Of a stretch of 6,617 nucleotides of DNA, positions 1 to 6,554 are shown in pieces (positions within the stretch are counted from its first letter, which is position 1; each line of letters begins with the position of its first letter). The position numbers were made by a program, and so were the translations under genes. Below the pieces are notes generated by a model. It was not told the DNA's origin. It made no database searches and worked only from the letters and a program-made list of their open reading frames with translations. The stretch spans positions 1 to 6,617 of the forward strand of contig CAJTQG010000049.1 in assembly GCA_910578605.1 (NCBI GenBank), in the 5' to 3' direction. The DNA comes from an uncultured Lachnospiraceae bacterium (GTDB taxonomy: Bacteria; Bacillota; Clostridia; Lachnospirales; Lachnospiraceae).

Positions 1-13
1 ATAAAGAAATAAC

Positions 14-50
14 AGGTCTTCTATGATAAAATAAAAATCATAGGAGGCCT
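14..50 (+). promoter_or_regulatory. Hairpin sequestering the transposase ribosome binding site
   Basis: Positions 14-27 pair with 37-50 in an uninterrupted 14-bp stem (two G-U pairs) around a 9-nt A-rich loop. The 3' arm contains the whole Shine-Dalgarno sequence TAGGAGG (41-47), 9 nt before the ATG at 57. The 5' arm includes the terminal inverted repeat core. In a transcript entering from outside the IS the hairpin would form and hide the ribosome binding site. Known IS elements such as IS10 and IS50 use this kind of structure to limit transposase made from read-through transcripts. That role here is inferred; the pairing is seen directly. Confidence 0.75.
17..29 (+). repeat. IS left inverted repeat core
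   Basis: TCTTCTATGATAA is the exact reverse complement of 1416-1428. It probably forms part of the transposase binding site at the left end. Outside the core, the next ~10 bases show only partial symmetry. Confidence 0.75.
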
Positions 51-56
51 TTTATT

Positions 57-1298
57 ATGGCAAGAGAAAAGAAAAATGTACACAAGATTGAAATGACAGA
101 AAGAAAACGCAACATCATCCAGATGCTCCTGCAGGAATACGATATTGAATCTGCACAGGATATTCAGGATGCATTAAAAGATCTGCTTGGCGGAACCATC
201 AAAGAAATGATGGAAGCAGAAATGGAGGACCATCTAGGCTATGGTAAATCCCAGCGTTCAGACAATGAGGACTACCGCAATGGTTACAAAAAGAAACAGG
301 TCAACAGCAGCTATGGAAGTATGGAAATCACTGTGCCACAGGACAGGAAATACACTTTTGAGCCACAGGTTATAAAAAAGCGCCAAAAAGATATTTCCGA
401 TATTGACCAGAAAATCATTTCCATGTACGCAAAGGGAATGACCACACGCCAGATATCGGAAACATTAGACGATATCTATGGTTTTGAAGCATCCGAAGGA
501 TTCATTTCTGATGTGACAGACAAGATCATGCCGCAGATTGAGAACTGGCAGAACCGCCCTCTCTCAGAGGTTTATCCAGTGTTATACATAGATGCCATCC
601 ACTACTCTGTGCGTGACAACGGCGTAATTCGTAAACTTGCGGCTTATGTTATCCTTGGCATAAGCCAGGACGGATACAAAGAAGTTCTCACAATAGAAAT
701 AGGGGAAAACAAAAGTGCCAAATACTGGCTCTCCATTCTGAATGGGTTAAAAAACAGAGGGGTAAAAGATATCCTGATTATCTGTGCAGATGGGCTGACT
801 GGAATAAAAGAAGCTATATCGGCAGCATACCCCCAGACAGAATATCAGAGATGTATTGTCCATCAGGTACGAAATACCATGAAATATGTGGCAGATAAGG
901 ACAGAAAACCTTTTGCAGCAGACTTGAAAACAATCTACCATTCACCGACAGAGGAAAAAGCCCTGGAAGCATTAGAGCGTGTTACTGAAACGTGGAGTAC
1001 AAAATATCCAAACTCCATGAGAAGCTGGAAACAAAACTGGGATGCGATATCCCCTATCTTCAAATTTTCCAGTGATGTACGGAAAATCATTTATACCACA
1101 AATGCAATCGAGAGCCTAAACGCCACCTATCGTAAATTAAATCGACAAAGAAGCGTATTTCTCAGTGATAACGCCCTGTTAAAAGCCCTGTATCTATCAA
1201 CATTTGAAGCAACAAAGAAATGGACTATGCCACTTAGGAACTGGGGGAAGGTATATGGAGAGTTAAGCATTATGTATGAAGGACGGCTACCGGAATAG
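57..1298 (+). CDS. IS256-family DDE transposase
   Basis: This 413-residue protein catalyses cut-and-paste or copy-out transposition of the surrounding element. The RNase H-like DDE triad is visible: D179 in YIDAIHY, D245 in CADGLTGIKEAI and E352 in TTNAIESLN. Between the second D and E lies the family's CxxH-type signature (RCIVHQVRN, near residues 267-275). The N-terminal third carries the typical GGTIKEMMEAEMEDHLGY segment and the predicted DNA-binding part (MTTRQISETLDDIYG, ~129-143). Length is normal for the family (about 390-410 aa), and no frameshift or stop interrupts it, so it may be active. The ATG at 57 is chosen because TAGGAGG sits 9 nt upstream; that site is embedded in a hairpin. 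No dedicated promoter is visible in the 56 bp available upstream. It is transcribed convergently with the cas operon. Confidence 0.96.
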   Translation: MAREKKNVHKIEMTERKRNIIQMLLQEYDIESAQDIQDALKDLLGGTIKEMMEAEMEDHLGYGKSQRSDNEDYRNGYKKKQVNSSYGSMEITVPQDRKYTFEPQVIKKRQKDISDIDQKIISMYAKGMTTRQISETLDDIYGFEASEGFISDVTDKIMPQIENWQNRPLSEVYPVLYIDAIHYSVRDNGVIRKLAAYVILGISQDGYKEVLTIEIGENKSAKYWLSILNGLKNRGVKDILIICADGLTGIKEAISAAYPQTEYQRCIVHQVRNTMKYVADKDRKPFAADLKTIYHSPTEEKALEALERVTETWSTKYPNSMRSWKQNWDAISPIFKFSSDVRKIIYTTNAIESLNATYRKLNRQRSVFLSDNALLKALYLSTFEATKKWTMPLRNWGKVYGELSIMYEGRLPE

Positions 1299-1319
1299 GT
1301 TCCGAGAAAGCCTTTTTAA

Positions 1320-1339
1320 CAGGCGGAAAATTTCGCCTG
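1320..1339 (+). repeat. Short hairpin after the transposase gene
   Basis: CAGGCG (1320-1325) pairs with CGCCTG (1334-1339) around an 8-nt loop. The same AGGC could instead pair with GCCT at 1310-1313. Neither strand shows a T-tract right after the stem, so it is not a clear intrinsic terminator. It could still weakly terminate or stabilise the transposase mRNA. It ends 3 bp before the -35 box of the promoter at 1343. Confidence 0.5.
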
Positions 1340-1342
1340 CTC

Positions 1343-1372
1343 TTGACATACCCTAGCATGTGCTGGTATAAA
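1343..1372 (+). promoter_or_regulatory. Outward-facing sigma-70-type promoter at the IS right end
   Basis: A perfect -35 box TTGACA (1343-1348) is followed after 18 bp by TATAAA (1367-1372), preceded by the TGG of an extended -10. Transcription would start near 1379 and run rightwards out of the IS, antisense to cas2 and cas1. The spacer holds an interrupted inverted repeat (TACC-CT-AGCA-TG-TGCT-GGTA, 1349-1368) that could be a binding site, though this is speculative. Several IS256-type elements are known to drive neighbouring genes from outward or hybrid promoters; activity here is inferred from the boxes alone. Confidence 0.65.
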
Positions 1373-1379
1373 TAAAGTA

Positions 1380-1411
1380 AGGGCTGCCCCCCACAAAGAG
1401 ATTTCAGCCCT
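1380..1411. repeat. Inverted repeat inside the IS right end
   Basis: AGGGCTG (1380-1386) pairs with CAGCCCT (1405-1411) around an 18-nt loop. In the plus-strand transcript from the 1343 promoter this would form a hairpin at the very 5' end. In the minus-strand transcript it is followed by TACTTTATTT, so it could weakly terminate the cas operon mRNA entering the IS. The large loop and imperfect T-tract make that uncertain. Confidence 0.4.
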
Positions 1412-1415
1412 AACA

Positions 1416-1428
1416 TTATCATAGAAGA
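1416..1428 (-). repeat. IS right inverted repeat core
   Basis: TTATCATAGAAGA is the exact reverse complement of 17-29 at the other end of the element. Together the two copies delimit a ~1.4 kb unit containing the transposase gene. Confidence 0.75.
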
Positions 1429-1474
1429 TTAGTATTTACAGACTTTTCTTCACACACTCTCAATATTTAAAATA

Positions 1475-1795
1475 TTAAAAAAAATTCATTACATCAGACG
1501 CTTCTTTTTTATCATCAAACTGTTTTTCTCCTAATAATACTTTCATTGTATCATACTGTTTATCTGTCAATGTCAACAATCTGACAGAGCCCTTTGGAGG
1601 TAAATGATCATACAATCTTTCTTCATGTTTTTTCACCGCATCTATCCCGTTACATACTCTTGTATATACAGAGAACTGGACCATATGATAACCATCTTTA
1701 AGGAGAAATTTTCTAAATTGTGCCGCTTCTTTTCTGTCTTTTGGGGCTACGACGGGCAAATCAAAAAATACAACCATTCTCATAAACTTACTCAT
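1475..1795 (-). CDS. cas2: CRISPR-associated Cas2 (type II)
   Basis: Cas2 dimerises and bridges two Cas1 dimers in the spacer-integration complex; its own nuclease activity is usually dispensable for adaptation. The protein is 106 aa from this start and shows the ferredoxin-like first strand MRMVVFFDLPVV with the conserved Asp (D12), then the helix RKEAAQFRKFLLKDGYHMVQFSVYTR and the late strand GSVRLLTLTDKQY, all typical of type II Cas2. The start at 1795 gives an 8-bp overlap with the cas1 stop (ATGAGTAA), suggesting translational coupling; no strong ribosome binding site is visible. An in-frame ATG at 1783 (102 aa) is also plausible. An in-frame GTG at 1843 would add 16 residues inside cas1 and is less likely. 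It is the last gene of the operon, with the IS right end about 45 bp further on. Confidence 0.94.
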   Translation of the reverse strand: MSKFMRMVVFFDLPVVAPKDRKEAAQFRKFLLKDGYHMVQFSVYTRVCNGIDAVKKHEERLYDHLPPKGSVRLLTLTDKQYDTMKVLLGEKQFDDKKEASDVMNFF

Positions 1796-2687
1796 ATCTA
1801 TGTTCTTGCAGTGGTATAAGTTCAGGTAACTGCATTTCGTCACGTTTGCCCATTAAAGCGCCTCCAAAACTCATAATCATCTTTTCGATACTATTGCCCA
1901 ATATTTGTTTTTCTCCATTAAAATTCATATCATAATTCAAAACTGAAAATAATCCTTTCTTTATTTGTGGTGTTAATACTTTAGAACTTTCTGAATAATC
2001 AAACTTACCTGATACATATAAATCAACTACTGGTCTAAATGGTTCGATAAAATCATCAGCTAAATTAAATCCATTTAATTCACTGTGATGCCATATACCC
2101 AAGGATGGCTCAAATCCATAACAAATAATGGTTCTAGCTATCATTCCACGAATAATGGCATATCCATAATTTAAAGCGGCATTGATTATATGCTCTTCTC
2201 CTCTTGAAAAATGATCACCAAATAAATGCCTAAAGTAAAAAGCGGCTGCTCTTCCCTCTACATAAGTAGAATCCCCAGATTTCACTTGACGCTTCATGGC
2301 ATCCAATTCTTTATAACCTTTCATGTTCATATATTCTAAACATCTTGCCTGATTATGAATTTTTTGAACAATAATTTGCTGCCATAATCTTTTTTGTAAT
2401 GGTTTACTGGTTTCCATCTGCATTTTAAGCATTTTAAAATGCCTATGATGATGTTGTAATGGTAAAACAACTGTATTGGGAATATGCTTCTCATCACAGC
2501 AATAAATTACAATTCCATACCCCATTGCCTTTTGTAGTAAATAAGAGGACAATCTTACTGATTGAGATTCTATTAAAATACTATTAATATCCTCTAATGG
2601 GATGGACGCCAACTGCCCTACAAGCAGCTGGCTATCCTTAATATTCAATTCTAATCCGTTTGAAATCATAATATTGCGATATCCCAT
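1788..2687 (-). CDS. cas1: CRISPR-associated integrase Cas1 (type II)
   Basis: Cas1 is the metal-dependent integrase that, with Cas2, joins captured protospacers to the leader-proximal repeat of a CRISPR array. The 299-residue length is normal for type II Cas1. An N-terminal beta domain (MGYRNIMISNGLELNIKDSQLLV) is followed by a helical catalytic domain with the expected metal ligands: E144 in YVEGRAAAF, H200 in GIWHHSELN, and D212 with E215 in NLADDFIEPFRP. The ATG at 2687 is chosen because AGGAG lies 5 nt upstream and because the protein then begins at the usual Cas1 N terminus. An in-frame ATG at 2744 would add 19 residues inside the cas9 end and has no family support. The gene begins 22 bp after the cas9 stop and its end overlaps cas2. 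Confidence 0.97.
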   Translation of the reverse strand: MGYRNIMISNGLELNIKDSQLLVGQLASIPLEDINSILIESQSVRLSSYLLQKAMGYGIVIYCCDEKHIPNTVVLPLQHHHRHFKMLKMQMETSKPLQKRLWQQIIVQKIHNQARCLEYMNMKGYKELDAMKRQVKSGDSTYVEGRAAAFYFRHLFGDHFSRGEEHIINAALNYGYAIIRGMIARTIICYGFEPSLGIWHHSELNGFNLADDFIEPFRPVVDLYVSGKFDYSESSKVLTPQIKKGLFSVLNYDMNFNGEKQILGNSIEKMIMSFGGALMGKRDEMQLPELIPLQEHRYE

Positions 2688-2692
2688 AATTG

Positions 2693-2698
2693 CTCCTA
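2693..2698 (-). promoter_or_regulatory. cas1 ribosome binding site
   Basis: TAGGAG on the minus strand lies in the 22-bp gap between cas9 and cas1, ending 5 nt before the ATG at 2687. It fixes the cas1 start and shows that cas1 is translated independently within a shared cas9-cas1-cas2 mRNA. Confidence 0.8.
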
Positions 2699-2709
2699 TA
2701 CAAATATTT

Positions 2710-5700
2710 CTATCTTTTGTGGGTAAATGGCATTCTTGTTTCACATTTTATCTTTGAAATGTTTCCCAATACATCCACATTGTATTTTTCAAATATTTCT
2801 AGACTTTGAATACCTAGACCTCTGAATTCAAAACTACTGTCATGTGCTTTTCCTGCTATAACTGCCGAATTTATATCTGCACCTGTATAGTATGCCAATA
2901 TCTCTTCTTTTTCTTCAATACTTCCATCAAAATTTTTAACCTTAATTGGTCTTTTTCCCTTTATCCGAATTAAATCTCTAGAATACAAGCTAAACACAAA
3001 GTTTTCTTCCTTCATTACCCGCCATTCTGAAAAAGTTTTTTTTGCAGTGGCAGCTCGATTGGGAAGTATTTCCTTTCTTGTATCTGATGTATAAATTGGA
3101 ACAAAATAATATTTTCCATTTTCCTTAAAGACATCAATACGCACCATGGTACCATTTTCTGCGATTCCGCCAGCTCTGTGACACAAAGTTTTATCCTTAT
3201 TCACTTTTGTTTCGTAGCCAAGCAAGACTCCACTAGTCTGCTTTGCAATTACCTTTACCTTCTTTACTAAAGGACCTCTTGTTCCATCAGCCTTTGGCTT
3301 ATAGAATGGTTCAGCAAATGCTTTTTTTCCATCTCCTCCATAGAACTGCAGCTGCTTTTTTAATGCATTGTACAATCTCAAATCATCCTCTGGCGCATAG
3401 TAATCTTTGATTTCACCATCCTTGTCTAGCTTTAGCAGCTTAATATCTGTTTTTGAAAGAACGATACCCTTTTCCTCAAAATGTCTGGCACTTCTGATTG
3501 TCTCCTTATGACCTTGGCCAGCTGTTTTATGATTTGGCATTCTAGATACAAACATTGGTTTGACTTCCTTGTTAATTGGATAACCCCACTTTAAAAATTC
3601 CTTCTCAAAATACATAGGATTATCAGACATTCTAATTTCCAGTTCGTCTCGAAACCACGCCCACGGCAACGGTATTCTCACTCCAAATGCCTCATCCCAC
3701 GCCTCTCTTGACATACCTCTATCCAAAATCTCACCAGTCTCTACATCTACATATTTTAAACCATAAGCAAATGCCAACTCTCTTCCTTGAATATTTCTTG
3801 ATATTTTTTGAATCATCCCATCAGTGCAACAAGCTACCACTACAGCATCCATAGCATGGTGTCTGTCGGTGGAACGATCTTTTTGCATTAACCCCCAACG
3901 TTTACGCAAATATGACGTAATGGCTCCGTTCACTGCATATACCCGCTTTTTCTTTTTCTCGTCTGAAAACGGAGCAAATGCCAGATTTTTTCGTATTAAA
4001 TTCATTACGGCAGTAGTAATATACTTAGTATCTGTTAAGTTTCTCTCCTTAAATCCACTTCTGTCTTCCTTTGTCAATTTTTCTTTTAACAAATATTGTC
4101 TCTTTTTATAATCGTGAACTTGCGTATCTACTAACACTTGAAATTTATGCCATCTCTCTGTCTCCACTCCAAAATATTCTGCCGGAATCCGATTACCTTT
4201 CTCCCTGTTGGCACCTGACTCTACCAAAACTTTATTTTTAAAACTATCATCAAAGGATATGCTATATGGAATAATATGGTCAATCTCATAATCGTCATTG
4301 TTAAACAAACGTTCCAGTGGAATATGGTTTCCTGTGTACATACAGGTTTCATTCTGCTCCTGCCATAGACGAAATTTTAATATATCCTGACCAGTTGGAT
4401 TAGAAACTCCATACTCTTTAATTTGATTCTTAACTCTCTCATTGTTATTTTGATTATCTTGATATTGCTTCTGAATTTTATTTCTCTCTTGAAAATTCTT
4501 TGACATTTCTCGTGCTAACTCTATATGTATGGCCTGGGGACTTCCATACTTTCTAATTATTGCATTGAGCACCTTAACCGTTTGTGAGATAGCCCGCTTT
4601 ACAACCGGATTGGGAATGTCTTCTAATAATTCCTTTAATATCTCTCCACTCAACAATGTCATACGTTTTTCATCACCATCAGCCTTAAAATTATATCCTG
4701 CATTTTCACAGGCAACATTGTAAATTTGCCCCTGCTCCAAATACGGAATTACTTTTTTCATAGCTTTAAGACTAAGATGCTGAAATTTACTTGGATTTAA
4801 TTCCAATAAATTCTCAACTTCCTGTAAATCTAAGTGAAGCTTACATAACTCTCGTCTTCTTCCCTCATCACTTTTAAATTTCGTTAAGATAGTACCAACA
4901 TTATCTATTAAATCTTTTTCACTATCCCCAGTAATCTCCTGTGGTTTGATGCCTCGTGCCTTCTGAATTTGATAGAACCATTGCATAGATACAAACTTTG
5001 CCTTTTCTACTTCTTTGGAATCCGATTTCTCTTTGCTCTGCATTCTATTTTGAAGATCATTTTCCTTGTTTGCTTTTTTACTTCCATAATTTAAACCTTT
5101 AAAATATACATTTTCAGGCAGATTTAATTTTTTCCTTACATCAGAATATTTCAATTCTTTCTTTTCATAGGCATAAGCTACTAATGTTTCCCTCTGTTGT
5201 GGTGTAAACTCCATTGTATTTCCGCTGTCTGTAATTAAAACAGTGTGATTGATTTTTTGCAGAAGTACGAATCGCTCTGCTGTATAGGTTGCTTTTGCCC
5301 CTCTCTGTTCTCCTTTTTCAAAGGTACATTTTCCAACCATTCTGTCAATCAAATTTCCTCCATAAGGGCTTGGACTTCCATCTGGTTGATTTCCTGGCCC
5401 CTCATCAAAGGAACGCTGAGATAACATAATTTCTAAATAGGCACCTTCTAACTCCTCCGTCGCAAAATCATTTCCTAGCTTGCGCTGCATTTCAAAAATC
5501 GTCTTTACTTCCTCTGCCAACAGTTCACGCAAAATAGTATGTCGATAATCCTCCTGCTTATTTCTTGGCGTAAACAATTTGCCATTGGCAGTCCATGGAG
5601 CATTCGTCGTAAATGCCTCATCCTTATAAATCATTTCCCCTACAGTCCGATACCCCTTTTCCTCCATAATCCTCTTATTTTCTTTGGTAGCACTTAAAAC

Positions 5701-6369
5701 CGCGCCTCCTTCTTTTTCTTTTGTCTCCGCCTTTCTTGTTGATTTAAAACCTCTATGTTTTGCAATATATATTAAAATCTGAGCAAATTCTTCCTTTGTC
5801 AATTTTTTCTCCAACGCTTTGCAGCGAAGTTCATACACACACGGTAAATTATTCATGTGATAGCGTTCCATAAAAGAATCTATCTGAATGATACCTTCCT
5901 TCTCCAATAACCATTTAATACGATCCAATCTGTGTCGGCGTCTCCTAAGCCTTCTTCTTGTCGTTCTTGCATTTCTTCTTGGCATAGCAAGAGATTCTCC
6001 TGTTTTTGGTATCTCCGCCGCCTCAAAAATTCTAACGCCTAAATCCACAATTCGTCTCGGCTCATCATTAATTCCGTTCTCTAAAACAGCCCAGCCTACA
6101 GAAGTAATTCCAATATCTAAACCAATGCGATATTGAAGTTTGTCTCCACTCCATTCTTTCCATGTCTCTGCCTGTACATTATGCTGCAAATTTTGTTTTG
6201 CCTTGCTTAGCCCTACCTCATCTTGTACTGCTTTGTTTTGTCTCGTTTCACTCTCTGCTTCAGACAAGTATAATATTTGTTCATTTCCTACATGCCCATT
6301 CATCTTCTGTTCACTGTCACTGTTCATCAGAACATCCTTATTGTTCGTAATATGGTTATTTTCTCCCAT
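2710..6369 (-). CDS. cas9: Type II-C RNA-guided endonuclease Cas9 with N-terminal extension
   Basis: Cas9 uses a crRNA:tracrRNA pair to find and cut double-stranded DNA. The 1219-residue protein contains RuvC-I (GLDIGITSVGWAV, D85), an Arg-rich bridge helix (~128-152), REC lobe (~153-600), RuvC-II (IHIELAREMSKN, E617), HNH (CMYTGNHIPL...YEIDHIIPYS, D697/H698, with N721), RuvC-III (DRHHAMDAVVVAC, H838/D841) and a WED/PAM-interacting C-terminal part (~940-1219). All catalytic residues are present. A Lys/Asn-rich polar insertion sits at ~429-455 between KGLNYGS and AKFVSMQWFYQIQKA. Unusually, ~80 polar residues precede RuvC-I, where most Cas9s have fewer than about ten. The ATG at 6369 is supported by AAGGAGG 6 nt upstream; internal ATGs at 6327 and 6303 would still leave most of the extension. 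Without the extension the size (~1140 aa) is near the upper end for II-C. It heads a cas9-cas1-cas2 operon lacking csn2/cas4. The PAM cannot be read from sequence. Confidence 0.98.
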   Translation of the reverse strand: MGENNHITNNKDVLMNSDSEQKMNGHVGNEQILYLSEAESETRQNKAVQDEVGLSKAKQNLQHNVQAETWKEWSGDKLQYRIGLDIGITSVGWAVLENGINDEPRRIVDLGVRIFEAAEIPKTGESLAMPRRNARTTRRRLRRRRHRLDRIKWLLEKEGIIQIDSFMERYHMNNLPCVYELRCKALEKKLTKEEFAQILIYIAKHRGFKSTRKAETKEKEGGAVLSATKENKRIMEEKGYRTVGEMIYKDEAFTTNAPWTANGKLFTPRNKQEDYRHTILRELLAEEVKTIFEMQRKLGNDFATEELEGAYLEIMLSQRSFDEGPGNQPDGSPSPYGGNLIDRMVGKCTFEKGEQRGAKATYTAERFVLLQKINHTVLITDSGNTMEFTPQQRETLVAYAYEKKELKYSDVRKKLNLPENVYFKGLNYGSKKANKENDLQNRMQSKEKSDSKEVEKAKFVSMQWFYQIQKARGIKPQEITGDSEKDLIDNVGTILTKFKSDEGRRRELCKLHLDLQEVENLLELNPSKFQHLSLKAMKKVIPYLEQGQIYNVACENAGYNFKADGDEKRMTLLSGEILKELLEDIPNPVVKRAISQTVKVLNAIIRKYGSPQAIHIELAREMSKNFQERNKIQKQYQDNQNNNERVKNQIKEYGVSNPTGQDILKFRLWQEQNETCMYTGNHIPLERLFNNDDYEIDHIIPYSISFDDSFKNKVLVESGANREKGNRIPAEYFGVETERWHKFQVLVDTQVHDYKKRQYLLKEKLTKEDRSGFKERNLTDTKYITTAVMNLIRKNLAFAPFSDEKKKKRVYAVNGAITSYLRKRWGLMQKDRSTDRHHAMDAVVVACCTDGMIQKISRNIQGRELAFAYGLKYVDVETGEILDRGMSREAWDEAFGVRIPLPWAWFRDELEIRMSDNPMYFEKEFLKWGYPINKEVKPMFVSRMPNHKTAGQGHKETIRSARHFEEKGIVLSKTDIKLLKLDKDGEIKDYYAPEDDLRLYNALKKQLQFYGGDGKKAFAEPFYKPKADGTRGPLVKKVKVIAKQTSGVLLGYETKVNKDKTLCHRAGGIAENGTMVRIDVFKENGKYYFVPIYTSDTRKEILPNRAATAKKTFSEWRVMKEENFVFSLYSRDLIRIKGKRPIKVKNFDGSIEEKEEILAYYTGADINSAVIAGKAHDSSFEFRGLGIQSLEIFEKYNVDVLGNISKIKCETRMPFTHKR

Positions 6370-6375
6370 TTTTAA

Positions 6376-6382
6376 CCTCCTT
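6376..6382 (-). promoter_or_regulatory. cas9 ribosome binding site
   Basis: AAGGAGG on the minus strand is a full-strength Shine-Dalgarno sequence, 6 nt before the ATG at 6369. It decides the cas9 start and therefore supports translation of the long N-terminal extension. Confidence 0.88.
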
Positions 6383-6433
6383 GTACTCTCCGTAGGAAAC
6401 TTGAATTACTTCAAACGACCTTTTATCCCCGAT
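6383..6433 (-). promoter_or_regulatory. cas9 leader between tracrRNA terminator and ribosome binding site
   Basis: The cas9 leader is about 50 nt long. I see no convincing -35/-10 pair for a separate cas9 promoter here. It contains a 7-bp stem with a 3-nt loop (TTTTATC 6421-6427 with GATAAAA 6431-6437, plus-strand coordinates), whose one arm is the terminator's T-tract, and a 5-bp stem (6401-6405 with 6410-6414). cas9 may therefore depend on read-through of the tracrRNA terminator or on a promoter too weak to recognise. Confidence 0.4.
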
Positions 6434-6468
6434 AAAAAGATAACCCCATTTCACGAAGAAATGGGATT
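6434..6468 (-). terminator. Intrinsic terminator of the tracrRNA
   Basis: On the minus strand AATCCCATTTC (6468-6458) pairs with GAAATGGGGTT (6452-6442) in an 11-bp stem with one G-U pair and a TTCGT loop, followed by ATCTTTTT. The plus strand has no comparable T-tract right after the stem, so it acts in the minus direction. It also forms the 3'-terminal hairpin of the tracrRNA. Confidence 0.85.
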
Positions 6469-6492
6469 AGAGCTTTTCGGTGTACTACCGTT

Positions 6493-6528
6493 ACTGTAGT
6501 AACCTCGTATTCCTTGGTATAATATAAT
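6493..6528 (-). repeat. tracrRNA anti-repeat (predicts the CRISPR repeat)
   Basis: This 36-nt segment directly precedes the nexus hairpin, where an anti-repeat must lie. Its plus-strand complement looks like a type II-C repeat: it begins near ACTGTAGTAACCTCG and ends with TTGGTAT...TATAAT. Real repeats differ from anti-repeats at several bulged or mismatched positions, so the prediction is approximate, and the outer border could move by a few bases. Confidence 0.65.
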
Positions 6529-6550
6529 AATTTATCAGCATATATTGCAA
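6521..6550 (-). promoter_or_regulatory. Possible second tracrRNA promoter
   Basis: On the minus strand TTGCAA (6550-6545) is followed after 18 bp by TATATT (6526-6521). Transcription from it would start near 6514, inside the anti-repeat, giving a short tracrRNA of about 80 nt. The boxes are weaker than those of the upstream promoter, and AT-rich sequence yields such matches by chance. Confidence 0.35.
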
Positions 6551-6554
6551 TTAT

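Larger units (their letters stand above)
14..1431 (+). mobile_element. IS256-family insertion sequence (ends approximate)
   Basis: The element consists of one complete DDE transposase gene flanked by short non-coding ends that carry a 13-bp perfect inverted repeat (17-29 and 1416-1428). A total length near 1.4 kb and a single transposase fit the IS256 family. The exact ends are uncertain: outside the 13-bp core the similarity between ends is weak, and I found no convincing target-site duplication (8-bp flanks at 6-13 and 1432-1439 match at only 5 of 8 positions). The left end lies so close to the window edge that the true border could be a few bases further out. By eye the transposase gene is richer in G+C than the cas genes, consistent with separate acquisition. 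The right end stops about 35-45 bp from the cas2 stop codon. Confidence 0.82.

Noticed and set aside
747..941. Minus-strand open frame inside the transposase gene
   Set aside because: It lies opposite the DDE core of a complete transposase and has no family likeness.
6..1439. Target-site duplication GAAATAAC (6-13) and GTATTTAC (1432-1439)
   Set aside because: Only 5 of 8 positions agree and the IS borders are uncertain; chance is enough to explain it.
1462..1476. AT-only palindrome (7-bp arms) at the cas2 stop as an operon terminator
   Set aside because: The stem is all A/T, and on the minus strand the T-run comes before it rather than after, so it is not a working intrinsic terminator.
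1604..1819. Plus-strand open frame across cas2
   Set aside because: It is the antisense shadow of cas2; the Ser/Phe/His-rich translation matches no family I recognise.
1796..1843. Longer cas2 starting at a GTG at 1843
   Set aside because: It would add 16 residues that Cas2 proteins lack and overlap cas1 by 56 bp; the 8-bp ATG/TAA overlap at 1795 is more typical.
2688..2744. Longer cas1 starting at an ATG at 2744
   Set aside because: It overlaps the cas9 end, has no Shine-Dalgarno support, and adds residues ahead of the normal Cas1 N terminus, whereas AGGAG precedes the ATG at 2687.
3824..4111. Plus-strand open frame opposite the cas9 RuvC-III region (also 4529-4723)
   Set aside because: Antisense shadows of cas9 without any recognisable domain or start signal.
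6140..6499. Open frames on the plus strand over the cas9 5' end and the tracrRNA (also 6162-6350 and 5888-6136)
   Set aside because: They are opposite a well-supported cas9 gene or the tracrRNA, resemble no family I know, and lack a good ribosome binding site.
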